Shown here one piece after another: positions 1-6,699 of a stretch of 12,569 bases of DNA. The notes beneath the pieces are model-generated. The model was not told where the DNA came from and did not search any database. It saw only the letters and a list, made by a program, of their open reading frames with translations. The position numbers were made by a program, and so were the translations under genes. Position 1 is the first letter of the stretch, and each line of letters begins with the position of its first letter. The DNA is from Rhodospirillales bacterium (GTDB lineage Bacteria; Pseudomonadota; Alphaproteobacteria; Rhodospirillales; Casp-alpha2). The DNA is taken from assembly GCA_028282185.1 (NCBI GenBank), contig JANQIJ010000172.1:1-12569 (forward strand), written 5' to 3'.

Positions 1-20
1 CTATTGCGTGCCGTGATCCG

Positions 21-941
21 ATGAACGCACCCGCGCCAACCCCCGGCATCGGTTCTCCCGGCATCGATCATGTCGTCCATTGCGTGGCCGATCTGGACCG
101 CGCCGCGGCCCGGTTCGAGGCCCTGGGCTTTACCCTGACGCCTCGTGCCCAGCACCCCTTCGGCACGGGCAACCGCCTGGCCCAGTTGCAGGGTGATTTC
201 ATTGAGCTTTTGAGCATGACACAGCCGGCCGACGTGCCCGAGGCCGGGCCGGGTGCCTTCAGCTTCGGTGCGTACAACCGTGACTTCCTCGACCGGCAAG
301 GGCCTGGCATGAGCATGCTGGCGCTGAAGACCAAGTCGTGGCAGGACGACCGCCAGCGGCTGCGCGGCGCCGGGATCGAGCTGTTCGATCCCTTTGCCTT
401 TGGCCGCACGGCGACGCAGCCGGACGGGACCACGGTCAAGTTCGATTTCCGCCTGACCTTCGCGCCGGACCCGGGGTTTGCCGAAGCCGTGATGTTCACC
501 TGCGACCATCGCCATCCGCCGGCCCAGTTCTGGAAAGCCGACTACCAACGTCACGAAAACACCGCCCGCAACATCGACGCGGTCTATATGGTCGCGGCCG
601 AGCCGGCGGCGCACCGTCCGTTCCTGGAAAAGCTGTTCGGTACCGCCGATGAAACCACCGACGGATTGATGGTCAGCCTGGGCGACGGCGGGGCGCGGCT
701 TTACCTGTCCGGTCCCGAGGCGCTGGCCCGGGACCTGGGGGGCGCGGTTCCGCCAATACCCGACGGCGGCGGCGCGCGCTTCGCCGGCTACGGCATCGCA
801 GTCGACGACCCGGGCGCGGTCGAGGATCGATTGGCCGCGGCTGACATCGACGCCCGGCCGGGTGCGGGCGTTGCCCAGGGCTGCCTCGTCGTGCCGCCGG
901 ATGCTGGCTTCGGCGCCGCTTTGGCGTTTCGAGGCGGCTAG
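21..941 (+). CDS. VOC-family (glyoxalase-like) protein, two-domain
   Basis: The 306-residue protein reads as a two-module vicinal-oxygen-chelate protein of the Glyoxalase_3-like type. The N-terminal half opens with IDHVVHCVADLDRAAARF (residues 15-32), where His17 is the likely first metal ligand, and GDFIELLS (58-65) carries the likely Glu62 ligand. The second half starts near residue 160 with TCDHRHPPAQFWK and YQRHENTARNI, a pattern I associate with this family. Members are mostly uncharacterised metal-dependent or degenerate VOC enzymes, so no reaction is assigned. The start is uncertain: no clear ribosome binding site is visible, the frame stays open to the window edge, and only 20 nt precede this ATG. 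It is followed by 186 nt of control region before the GntR gene, so it is probably not part of that operon. Confidence 0.8.
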   Translation: MNAPAPTPGIGSPGIDHVVHCVADLDRAAARFEALGFTLTPRAQHPFGTGNRLAQLQGDFIELLSMTQPADVPEAGPGAFSFGAYNRDFLDRQGPGMSMLALKTKSWQDDRQRLRGAGIELFDPFAFGRTATQPDGTTVKFDFRLTFAPDPGFAEAVMFTCDHRHPPAQFWKADYQRHENTARNIDAVYMVAAEPAAHRPFLEKLFGTADETTDGLMVSLGDGGARLYLSGPEALARDLGGAVPPIPDGGGARFAGYGIAVDDPGAVEDRLAAADIDARPGAGVAQGCLVVPPDAGFGAALAFRGG

Positions 942-965
942 AGGCCGCGGCCTTTTCGCCTTGGC

Positions 966-1014
966 GGCGACAAGATATATACAAGACATATATAGCTATA
1001 TAGGTATTGTCGCC
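966..1014. promoter_or_regulatory. AT-rich dyad upstream of the GntR operon (candidate operator/promoter)
   Basis: A perfect 8-bp inverted repeat, GGCGACAA (966-973) and TTGTCGCC (1007-1014), encloses 33 nt that are extremely AT-rich for this genome. Inside lies a perfect 14-bp palindrome, TATATAGCTATATA (989-1002). It sits about 114 nt upstream of the GntR start codon and 25 nt after the VOC stop. GntR-family regulators bind short AT-rich dyads and often control themselves, so this is the best candidate operator or promoter for 1128-6641. No T-tract follows the outer arms, so an intrinsic terminator for the VOC gene is less likely. Confidence 0.55.
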
Positions 1015-1052
1015 GCGCGCGGCCTGCGCTAAAACTGAGACGAAGATCACCG

Positions 1053-1100
1053 ATTGGCGGCATGACCCGCCGATGATCGCCAATAAGCGGCATAAGCCGC
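1053..1100 (+). other. Two tandem hairpins in the GntR mRNA leader
   Basis: ATTGGCGG (1053-1060) pairs with CCGCCGAT (1067-1074) around a 6-nt loop, with one G-U pair. It is followed by GCGGC-ATAA-GCCGC (1087-1100), a perfect 5-bp stem with a tetraloop. ATTGGCG (1053-1059) can alternatively pair with CGCCAAT (1078-1084), so two structures exclude each other. This hints at attenuation or mRNA stabilisation, but in GC-rich DNA such pairings also arise by chance. Confidence 0.3.
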
Positions 1101-1127
1101 ATCCGAGGACACAGCCAAGGACATGGC

Positions 1128-1895
1128 ATGGTTTTCACGGCTCTGGCGGAACGGTTGGATGCGGCGCCCGATGGTGCCGGCGACCGTCTGCCCAAATACC
1201 TGCGGGTTTCCCACGGCATCGCCCGGGCGATCGAGGCGGGGGACCTGCGGTCCGGCGAGCGGCTGCCGGCCGAGGTCGAATTGGCGCGGCAACTGCCGGC
1301 CAGCCTGGGCACCATTCAAAAAGCCTTGAACCATTTGGCCGAACGGGGCTTGGTGATCCGCCGCCACGGCCATGGCACCTTTGTCGGCGCGCCGGCGGCG
1401 GCGCTGGACGATCCCTGGCATTTCCGGTTCCTGGCCGACGACGGGCGGACCATTCTGCCGGTGTTTACCGAGGTTCTGGACATCGTGACCACGGAGGCGC
1501 CGGGACCCTGGCGGGATTTCTTGGCCGCCGGGGATCTGATCGTCGTCACCCGGCGCCTGGACGTGAACCATGACTTCGCCGGCCTCAGCCGCCTGTACCT
1601 GCCGGCGGCGCGGTTCGCCGATCTCTTGAATACGCCGGCCGGTCGTCTGGCCAATGTCAACATCCGGGTTTTGCTGTCCAGCCGGTTCGGCGCCATCACC
1701 GACCGGGTGCTGGAACAGGTCGCCTGCGGTCCCTTGCCGGCGGACGTCACCCGGGCGTTGGGCCTGTCGGCCGGGGCGACGGGGTTGATCTATCATATGG
1801 CGGGTTTCGAAGGCCCGGGCCGGGAGCTGAGTTATCAGATCGCCTATTTCCCGGCCAACGGCCGACGCCTCGCAACCGGTGAGAAGCATCAATAA
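1128..1895 (+). CDS. GntR-family transcriptional regulator (HutC/UTRA type)
   Basis: The protein has 255 residues. It has an N-terminal winged helix-turn-helix at about residues 20-88 (LRSGERLPAEVELARQLPAS, then LNHLAERGLVIRRHGHGTFVG), the classic GntR signature ending in the wing GHGTF. Residues about 93-250 fit the UTRA ligand-binding fold, ending near LIYHMAGFEGPGRELSYQIAYF. UTRA domains bind small carboxylates, amino acids or sugars and release DNA on binding. The start is supported by CAAGGA (1116-1121), 6 nt upstream. It is first in the run and lies 44 nt before the iron-sulfur subunit gene on the same strand, so it probably controls the oxidoreductase/fumarase operon through the dyad at 966-1014. 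Its effector is presumably the dicarboxylate processed by that operon; this is inference. Confidence 0.88.
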   Translation: MVFTALAERLDAAPDGAGDRLPKYLRVSHGIARAIEAGDLRSGERLPAEVELARQLPASLGTIQKALNHLAERGLVIRRHGHGTFVGAPAAALDDPWHFRFLADDGRTILPVFTEVLDIVTTEAPGPWRDFLAAGDLIVVTRRLDVNHDFAGLSRLYLPAARFADLLNTPAGRLANVNIRVLLSSRFGAITDRVLEQVACGPLPADVTRALGLSAGATGLIYHMAGFEGPGRELSYQIAYFPANGRRLATGEKHQ

Positions 1896-1939
1896 GACCC
1901 CAGGACGGACGCAGCATCTGGAACAGGCATGACCTGAGC

Positions 1940-2668
1940 ATGAGTGAACAGACGATCACCGTTGATATCTGGCGCGGCCGCGAAGACGGTCGGTTCCAGA
2001 CCTTTGAAGTGCCGCGCATGGCAAGCCAGACCGTGCTCGACGTGGTGACTTACGTGCAGCGCAACCTGGATCCGGGGCTCAGCTATCGGTTCGCCTGTCG
2101 GGTCGGGGTCTGCGGCTCCTGCGCCATGACCGTCAACGGCAAGCCGCGTTGGACCTGCCGCACCCATGTAGACAAGGTCGCTGGCGACGCGACCGGCGGC
2201 CGGCTCAAGATCCAGCCGTTGCGCAACCTGCCGGTGATCCGCGACCTGGCCGTCGACATGGCCGAGTTCTTCGAAAAATGGACCCAGGCCAAGGCCCATT
2301 TCGTGCCGACCAAGACGCGGGATGACGATTTCCAGCAAGTTTCGCCCGACGACCCACAACGCAAAGAGGCCACGGCCGGCATCGAATGCATCAACTGCGG
2401 GGTCTGCTATGCCGGTTGCGACACGGTCGCGGGTCTGGCCAGTTATCTTGGGCCGGCGGCGCTCAACCGCGCCTGGACCCTGGTCAACGACGTTCGCGAC
2501 GGCGGTCAGGCGGACCGGCTGAAGGCGATTTCCGGGGTCGGCGGCTGTCAGTCCTGCCACACCCAGCAGACCTGTTTCGAACTTTGCCCCAAGCACCTGA
2601 ACCCGACGGCGGCCATCGCCGGGCTCAAGCGGGCGACGGTCAAGGCGCTGATCAAGGGGGACCTGTAG
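1940..2668 (+). CDS. sdhB: Succinate dehydrogenase/fumarate reductase iron-sulfur subunit
   Basis: This 242-residue protein would carry electrons between the flavoprotein and the membrane anchors of a quinone-linked succinate/fumarate-type complex. All three cluster sites are present: [2Fe-2S] by Cys53, Cys58, Cys61 and Cys73 (CRVGVCGSC ... TC); [4Fe-4S] by Cys150, Cys153, Cys156 with Cys216 (CINCGVC ... LCP); [3Fe-4S] by Cys160, Cys206 and Cys212. Gln209 occupies the position that is Cys in 4Fe-4S variants, so a 3Fe-4S cluster is expected. CINCGVCYAGC resembles FrdB more than SdhB, and the Trp pair seen in SdhB quinone sites is absent. Oddities are Asp161 in place of the usual Pro and an extra Cys203. 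No strong ribosome binding site is seen. It begins a run with the anchors, fumarase and flavoprotein. Direction (succinate oxidation or fumarate reduction) cannot be read from the sequence. Confidence 0.92.
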   Translation: MSEQTITVDIWRGREDGRFQTFEVPRMASQTVLDVVTYVQRNLDPGLSYRFACRVGVCGSCAMTVNGKPRWTCRTHVDKVAGDATGGRLKIQPLRNLPVIRDLAVDMAEFFEKWTQAKAHFVPTKTRDDDFQQVSPDDPQRKEATAGIECINCGVCYAGCDTVAGLASYLGPAALNRAWTLVNDVRDGGQADRLKAISGVGGCQSCHTQQTCFELCPKHLNPTAAIAGLKRATVKALIKGDL

Positions 2669-2670
2669 CC

Positions 2671-3021
2671 ATGACCCCGGCCAAGGCCGAAACCCTGGAA
2701 TGGCTGGTTCAGCGGGTGACCGCGGCGATCCTGGCCGTCTGCGTCGTCGTTCATTTGGCGGTCATCGTCATTGCCGTGCAGGGCGGGGTGACGGCGGCGG
2801 AAATCGTCGGTCGCGTCGCCGGCAGCGTTCCCTGGCTCTTGTTCTATTCGGTCTTCGTCATCGCCGTGGCCCTGCACGCGCCGGCGGGCCTGCGCAACAT
2901 TCTGCGCGAGACCACCAATCTGGGCAAACGCCAGACCCATTGGATCATGGCCCTGGTCTGCGGCGTCATCCTGGTCATGGGGTTCCGCGCCGTGATCGGG
3001 CTTTATGGGTTGGAGGCGTGA
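2671..3021 (+). CDS. Succinate dehydrogenase/fumarate reductase membrane anchor, first subunit (SdhC/FrdC-like)
   Basis: A 116-residue membrane protein with three hydrophobic segments, at about 15-37, 52-70 and 91-112. WLVQRVTAAIL (11-21) resembles the SDH anchor quinone-site region, and ALHAPAGLRNI (67-77) resembles the H-x3-G-x-R signature of heme b-binding anchors. His28 in segment 1 and His69 in segment 2 are candidate heme ligands. AAGGGGG at 2654-2660 lies about 10 nt before the ATG, and only 2 nt separate this gene from the iron-sulfur gene, indicating translational coupling. With the next gene it should form the inner-membrane quinone-reactive part of the complex. Sequence identity in such anchors is low, so the assignment rests on topology, these motifs and gene order. 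Confidence 0.82.
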   Translation: MTPAKAETLEWLVQRVTAAILAVCVVVHLAVIVIAVQGGVTAAEIVGRVAGSVPWLLFYSVFVIAVALHAPAGLRNILRETTNLGKRQTHWIMALVCGVILVMGFRAVIGLYGLEA

Positions 3022-3025
3022 CGCC

Positions 3026-3361
3026 ATGAGCCATCGCAACCATCCGGTCTATTGGGCTTTCCTGGTGCATCGTCTGTCGGGCCTGGCGCTGCTCGCCTTT
3101 CTGCCGTTCCATTTCTATGTTCTGGCGTTGGCCATCGAAGAGGCGGCGACCCTGGATAAGTTCCTGAGCTGGACCGAGGCGCCCCTGGTGAAGCTTGCCG
3201 AGACCGTCCTGATCATCGCGCTGGCTGCGCATATGACGGGCGGCTTGCGTATCCTGGCCGTCGAGTTCCTGGCCTGGCGCGATTGGCAGAAATCCGTCGT
3301 CGCCGTGACCGGCGGGCTCAGTGTCGCCGCCGGCCTGATCTTTTTGCTGAACGCCGGGTAG
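3026..3361 (+). CDS. Succinate dehydrogenase/fumarate reductase membrane anchor, second subunit (SdhC/SdhD-like)
   Basis: This 111-residue protein has three predicted membrane segments (about 9-36, 56-80 and 88-109). VHRLSGLALL (14-23) matches the H-R-x-S-G signature of the SDH cytochrome b556 family, followed by PFHFYVLAL (27-35) and AAHMTGGLRIL (67-77), another H-x3-G-x-R motif. His15, His29 and His69 are possible heme or quinone-site residues. Both anchors carry the H-x3-G-x-R motif, so they may be diverged copies of one ancestral anchor. The gene starts 4 nt after the previous stop and uses TGGAGG (3011-3016) as ribosome binding site. It is followed by 27 nt and the fumarase alpha gene, so the operon continues. 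Confidence 0.82.
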   Translation: MSHRNHPVYWAFLVHRLSGLALLAFLPFHFYVLALAIEEAATLDKFLSWTEAPLVKLAETVLIIALAAHMTGGLRILAVEFLAWRDWQKSVVAVTGGLSVAAGLIFLLNAG

Positions 3362-3388
3362 GCCCCGGCCCGTTGGAGGAATGCCGCC

Positions 3389-4264
3389 ATGAAGCTTGAC
3401 CTGGACGCCGTCGAGGAAACGGCCAAGCACCTATATATCCAGGCGCTGAAGATCCTGCCGCCGGATATCAAGGCAGGTTTTCAGAAACTGGACGCCTCGG
3501 AAACGAACCCGCTCGCCAAGTCGGTTCTGGCGACCATGATCAAGAACATCGACGTTGCCGAGGACACGACAAATCTGCTGTGCCAGGACACGGGCATCCC
3601 GATCTACAACATCGTCATCGGCCGCAATGTCGAGGTCGACGGCCAGTCCTTGAAGGACGCCATTAGAAAGGGATGTGAGAGAGCCACAACGGAACACCCG
3701 CTCAGATCCTCCGTCGTCCATCCGATCACCCGGGTCAACGAGCAGACCTCTTGCGGTATCCGGGTTCCCGTGATCAATGTAGATTTCTCCAACGCCGAGG
3801 AAACCTTCGAGATGGAGATGATCCCCAAGGGCTCCGGTTCGGAAAACGGCAGTTTCCTGAAAATGTGCATCCCAGCGGAAGGCGTCGACGGGATCAAGAC
3901 CTTCGTCGTCGACAAGGTCATGGAAGTGGGCGGCCGGGTCTGCCCGCCGACCATCGTCGGCGTCGGCGTCGGCGGCACGTCGGATCTCTGCACAAAGCTT
4001 GCCAAAAAGGCCGGCGCCCGGGCGCTGGGCTCGGTCTGTGACGACCCGGAGGGCGCGAAGCTGGAAGTCGCGCTTTCGGATGCGGTCAACCAATTGGGCA
4101 TCGGCCCGCAGGGCTTGGGCGGCGACAGTACCGCCTTCGCCGTGCATGTGGAGACGGCGGCGACCCATATCACCATGAACCCGGTGGCGGTCAACATCAT
4201 GTGCCATTCGGCAAGGCGCGCGCGGGCAACGTTTACGCCCACGGGCGTAGAGATCGGTTTCTAA
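3389..4264 (+). CDS. Class I fumarate hydratase/L-tartrate dehydratase-type alpha subunit
   Basis: A 291-residue alpha subunit of a two-subunit, oxygen-sensitive [4Fe-4S] hydro-lyase (fumarase, L-tartrate dehydratase or mesaconase type). It holds the N-terminal Fe-S domain: LLCQDTGIP (63-71), GSGSENGS (148-155), RVCPPTIVGVGVGGTSD (183-199) and GGDSTAFAVHVET (244-256). By analogy with class I fumarases the three cluster ligands are Cys65, Cys185 and Cys272. The start has GGAGGA (3375-3380) 8 nt upstream. The beta subunit follows 14 nt later. Its position between the anchor and flavoprotein genes of a succinate/fumarate-type oxidoreductase is the notable context: product and substrate of the two enzymes match. 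Three AGA arginine codons cluster at 3665-3706, unusual in this GC-rich gene. Fumarate is the default substrate; tartrate, mesaconate or another analogue cannot be excluded. Confidence 0.92.
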   Translation: MKLDLDAVEETAKHLYIQALKILPPDIKAGFQKLDASETNPLAKSVLATMIKNIDVAEDTTNLLCQDTGIPIYNIVIGRNVEVDGQSLKDAIRKGCERATTEHPLRSSVVHPITRVNEQTSCGIRVPVINVDFSNAEETFEMEMIPKGSGSENGSFLKMCIPAEGVDGIKTFVVDKVMEVGGRVCPPTIVGVGVGGTSDLCTKLAKKAGARALGSVCDDPEGAKLEVALSDAVNQLGIGPQGLGGDSTAFAVHVETAATHITMNPVAVNIMCHSARRARATFTPTGVEIGF

Positions 4265-4278
4265 GGGAGGGCACCACC

Positions 4279-4890
4279 ATGGCTGAACAGACCATCCACA
4301 TGCCCTGCACGGAAGAGCAGGTCCGCGACCTGAAGGCCGGGGACACGGTGATCCTGGAAGACTGGCTCTACGGCATCCGCGACGCGACGCAAATCCATAT
4401 GTTCGACCACGGCCGGACGACGCGGTTCGATTTGAACGGACACGCGGTGATCCATACGGCGCCCAATGTGAAGAAGGTGCCGCCGTCGAATTCCTGCCCG
4501 GCCGGCTATGAAAGCATCTGCGTCGGAACGACCACCAGCCAGCGCATGGAGCGGTTCACCCGGCCGCTGATGGCGCAATACGGCGTGCGCATGATCATCG
4601 GCAAGGGCGGGCTCGGCGAAGAGTCTCGGGCGGCGTTTCGGGAATTCGGCGGGGTCTATCTCGCCATCATCGGCGGCACGGCGGCGCTTGAGACCACCTG
4701 GATCGAACAGATCACCGACGTCGATCTCGACGACCTCAATCCGGAAAGCCTTTGGGAATTCAAGATCCGCGGCTTCGGCCCGCTGCTCGTCGCCATGGAC
4801 AGCCACGGCGGGTCCCTCTACGACTCGGTCAAGCAGACGGCTCAGGACCGCCGGGCCGAAGTCCTGGCCGGCATGGGCGTCGGCGCGTGA
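4279..4890 (+). CDS. Class I fumarate hydratase/L-tartrate dehydratase-type beta subunit
   Basis: At 203 residues this is the usual size of a stand-alone beta subunit, the swivel domain that completes the active site of class I fumarases. Typical motifs are present: HTAPNVKKVPPS (59-70), VGTTTSQRMERF (82-93, the Thr/Ser-rich catalytic loop followed by R-M), IIGKGGLGEES (106-116) and the conserved C-terminal run KIRGFGPLLVAMDSHGGSLY (162-181). The usual proline of GPTT is Thr here (GTTT). AAGGGAGG at 4263-4270 lies 8 nt before the ATG, although an in-frame ATG exists at 4201 inside the alpha gene. It pairs with the alpha subunit just upstream. Its TGA at 4888-4890 overlaps a possible GTG start (4887) of the flavoprotein, so the two genes are translationally coupled or nearly so. 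Confidence 0.92.
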   Translation: MAEQTIHMPCTEEQVRDLKAGDTVILEDWLYGIRDATQIHMFDHGRTTRFDLNGHAVIHTAPNVKKVPPSNSCPAGYESICVGTTTSQRMERFTRPLMAQYGVRMIIGKGGLGEESRAAFREFGGVYLAIIGGTAALETTWIEQITDVDLDDLNPESLWEFKIRGFGPLLVAMDSHGGSLYDSVKQTAQDRRAEVLAGMGVGA

Positions 4891-4898
4891 CCGCGGCC

Positions 4899-6641
4899 AT
4901 GGAAACGCAACAGACCGACGTCCTGATCCTCGGCTCGGGCGGCGCCGGGCTGTTCGCGGCGCTCCATGTCAAGGACCAGGCGCCGGACCTCAACGTCACC
5001 GTCGCGGTCAAGGGCTTGCTCGGCAAGACCGGCTGCACCCGCATGGTCCAAGGCGGCTACAACGTCGCCTTGGCGCCCGGCGACAGCGCCGAACGCCACT
5101 TTATGGATACTGTGGAAGGCGGCAAGTGGATCAATCACCAGGATTTGGCCTGGACCCTGGTGACCGAAGCCCAGATCCGCATCCGCGAGCTGGAAAACGA
5201 GCTCGGCTGCTATTTCGACCGCAACCCGGACGGCACGGTCCACCAAAAGGCCTTCGCCGGGCAGACCTTCGACCGCACGGTGCACAAGGGCGATCTGACC
5301 GGGATCGAGATCATCAACCGGCTGATGGAGCAGACCTGGGCGCGGGACGTCAACAAGCTGGAAGACCACCGCGCCATCGACCTGATTCCGGCGGCGGACG
5401 GCACCCGGATTTCCGGTGTCCTGTTCATCGACATGCGGACCGGGTCGTTCCGCTTCGTCCAGGCCCGGGCCGTGTTGCTCGCCACCGGTGGCGGCCCGAC
5501 CATGTACAGATACCATACGCCGTCCGGCGACAAATCCTGCGACGGCATGGCCATGGCGCTCCGCGCCGGATTGCCCTTGCGCGACATGGAAATGGTCCAG
5601 TTCCACCCGACGGGCCTGATCGCCGGCGACGACACGCGGATCACCGGCACGATCATCGAGGAGGGATTGCGTGGTTTCGGCGGCCATTTGCTGGGCGGCG
5701 ATGGTAAGCGCTTCATGCATAAATACGATGACCGGAACGAGCGCGCGACCCGCGACATCGTGTCTCGCGCCATGCTGACGGAAATGCGCGCCGGCAACAC
5801 GGCTGAGCACGGCGGGCTTTACATCACCATGCGCCATCTGGACACGGCCCAGGTGAAGAAGAACTTCAAGGGCATGGTCGAGCGCTGCGCCGATTGCGGC
5901 TTCGATCTGGCGCAGGGCCTGGTCGAGGTCGTGCCCACGGCCCATTACATGATGGGCGGGGTCGAATTCGAGGCCGATTGTTCGACGGTGCTCCCGGGCC
6001 TGTTTGCCGCCGGCGAGGACACGGGCGGCGTCCATGGCGCCAACCGTTTGGGCGGCAACGGCGTTGCCAACTCGACCGTGTTCGGCGGCATCGCCGGCGA
6101 CGCCATGGCGGCCTGGGTCCCGGAAGAGGGCCGGTTCGCGGAACCGGACCAAGGGGCCATTGACGCCGGGATCGGACGGGCGACCCACCCGCTGAACCAA
6201 CCCGCCGGTTCCATCGATGGGGTTCGCAAGCGGTTATACGACCTGATGTGGGAAGACGCCGGCATCCTTCGCGACCAACAGTCGTTGGATCGGGCCTTGG
6301 CGGGCCTGGCGGCACTGGATGCGGAACTGGACGGCATCGGCATCCACGGCGGCGACGGCTCCGACGGCCTGGCCTATAACCTGACCTGGCATGACTGGCT
6401 CAACCTGAAGAACCTGATCCTGGTCTCTCGGGTGATCGCCCAGGCGGCGTTGGCCCGCGAGGATTCCCGGGGCGCGCATTACCGGGAAGACTTCCCCGAC
6501 GTCCGCGACCTGGAAAATTCCCGCTACACCCAGGTAACCATGGGTGCCGACGGCGGCCTCAAGGTCGTGACCCAGCCGGTCCAGTTCACCCGCGTCAAAC
6601 CGGGGGAAACCATTCTCACCGAAGAGAGTGCGGCGGAATAG
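4899..6641 (+). CDS. sdhA: Succinate dehydrogenase/fumarate reductase-type flavoprotein subunit, lacking the covalent-FAD histidine
   Basis: The 580-residue catalytic subunit has an N-terminal FAD-binding Rossmann motif (VLILGSGGAGLFAAL, 8-22). Catalytic-site equivalents of E. coli FrdA are present: His236 (QFHPTG), Glu255, Arg285 (ATRDIVSR), His349 (PTAHYMMGG) and Arg383 (GANRLGGN), so C4-dicarboxylate redox chemistry is expected. Two residues deviate. The covalent-FAD His (SHTVAAQGG type) is Cys46 (GCTRMVQGG), as if FAD is bound non-covalently, the way it is in NadB. The substrate-contacting Thr before the catalytic-loop Glu is Glu254 (EEGLRGFGG). NadB itself is unlikely because its partner iron-sulfur and anchor genes are here. 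The start could instead be GTG at 4887, adding four residues; neither has a clear ribosome binding site. It is separated from its iron-sulfur partner by the fumarase genes. It functions at the cytoplasmic face of the inner membrane. Succinate is the default substrate, but an analogue is plausible. Confidence 0.88.
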   Translation: METQQTDVLILGSGGAGLFAALHVKDQAPDLNVTVAVKGLLGKTGCTRMVQGGYNVALAPGDSAERHFMDTVEGGKWINHQDLAWTLVTEAQIRIRELENELGCYFDRNPDGTVHQKAFAGQTFDRTVHKGDLTGIEIINRLMEQTWARDVNKLEDHRAIDLIPAADGTRISGVLFIDMRTGSFRFVQARAVLLATGGGPTMYRYHTPSGDKSCDGMAMALRAGLPLRDMEMVQFHPTGLIAGDDTRITGTIIEEGLRGFGGHLLGGDGKRFMHKYDDRNERATRDIVSRAMLTEMRAGNTAEHGGLYITMRHLDTAQVKKNFKGMVERCADCGFDLAQGLVEVVPTAHYMMGGVEFEADCSTVLPGLFAAGEDTGGVHGANRLGGNGVANSTVFGGIAGDAMAAWVPEEGRFAEPDQGAIDAGIGRATHPLNQPAGSIDGVRKRLYDLMWEDAGILRDQQSLDRALAGLAALDAELDGIGIHGGDGSDGLAYNLTWHDWLNLKNLILVSRVIAQAALAREDSRGAHYREDFPDVRDLENSRYTQVTMGADGGLKVVTQPVQFTRVKPGETILTEESAAE

Positions 6642-6642
6642 T

Positions 6643-6686
6643 CGCAAACCCCGAGCGCCGGGAAACGGCGCGACGACGCGTTTGCG
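6643..6686 (+). terminator. Nested hairpin after the flavoprotein gene (possible 3' end of the operon)
   Basis: Starting 1 nt after the stop codon, CGCAAAC (6643-6649) pairs with GTTTGCG (6680-6686). Inside, GCGCCG (6655-6660) pairs with CGGCGC (6666-6671) around a GGAAA loop. No T-tract follows on either strand, so this is not a textbook intrinsic terminator. It may be an mRNA 3' stabiliser, or a bidirectional end point for the convergent tcmP transcript, which stops 38 nt away. Confidence 0.45.
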
Positions 6687-6699
6687 CAAAACTAATAAG

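Noticed and set aside
3431..4207. Minus-strand open frame of 258 codons opposite fumarase alpha
   Set aside because: The plus-strand product is unmistakably a class I fumarase subunit; the antisense product is Asp/His/Arg-rich with no recognisable fold.
4842..6200. Long minus-strand open frame (452 codons) opposite the flavoprotein gene
   Set aside because: It is a GC-rich antisense shadow: its product is Gly/Arg/His-rich, shows no family motif, and lies opposite a clearly recognised gene.
4899..6641. L-aspartate oxidase (NadB) as identity of the flavoprotein
   Set aside because: Absence of the covalent-FAD His is NadB-like, but the operon holds a dedicated Fe-S subunit and two heme-type membrane anchors, and the sequence lacks a nadA/nadC context.
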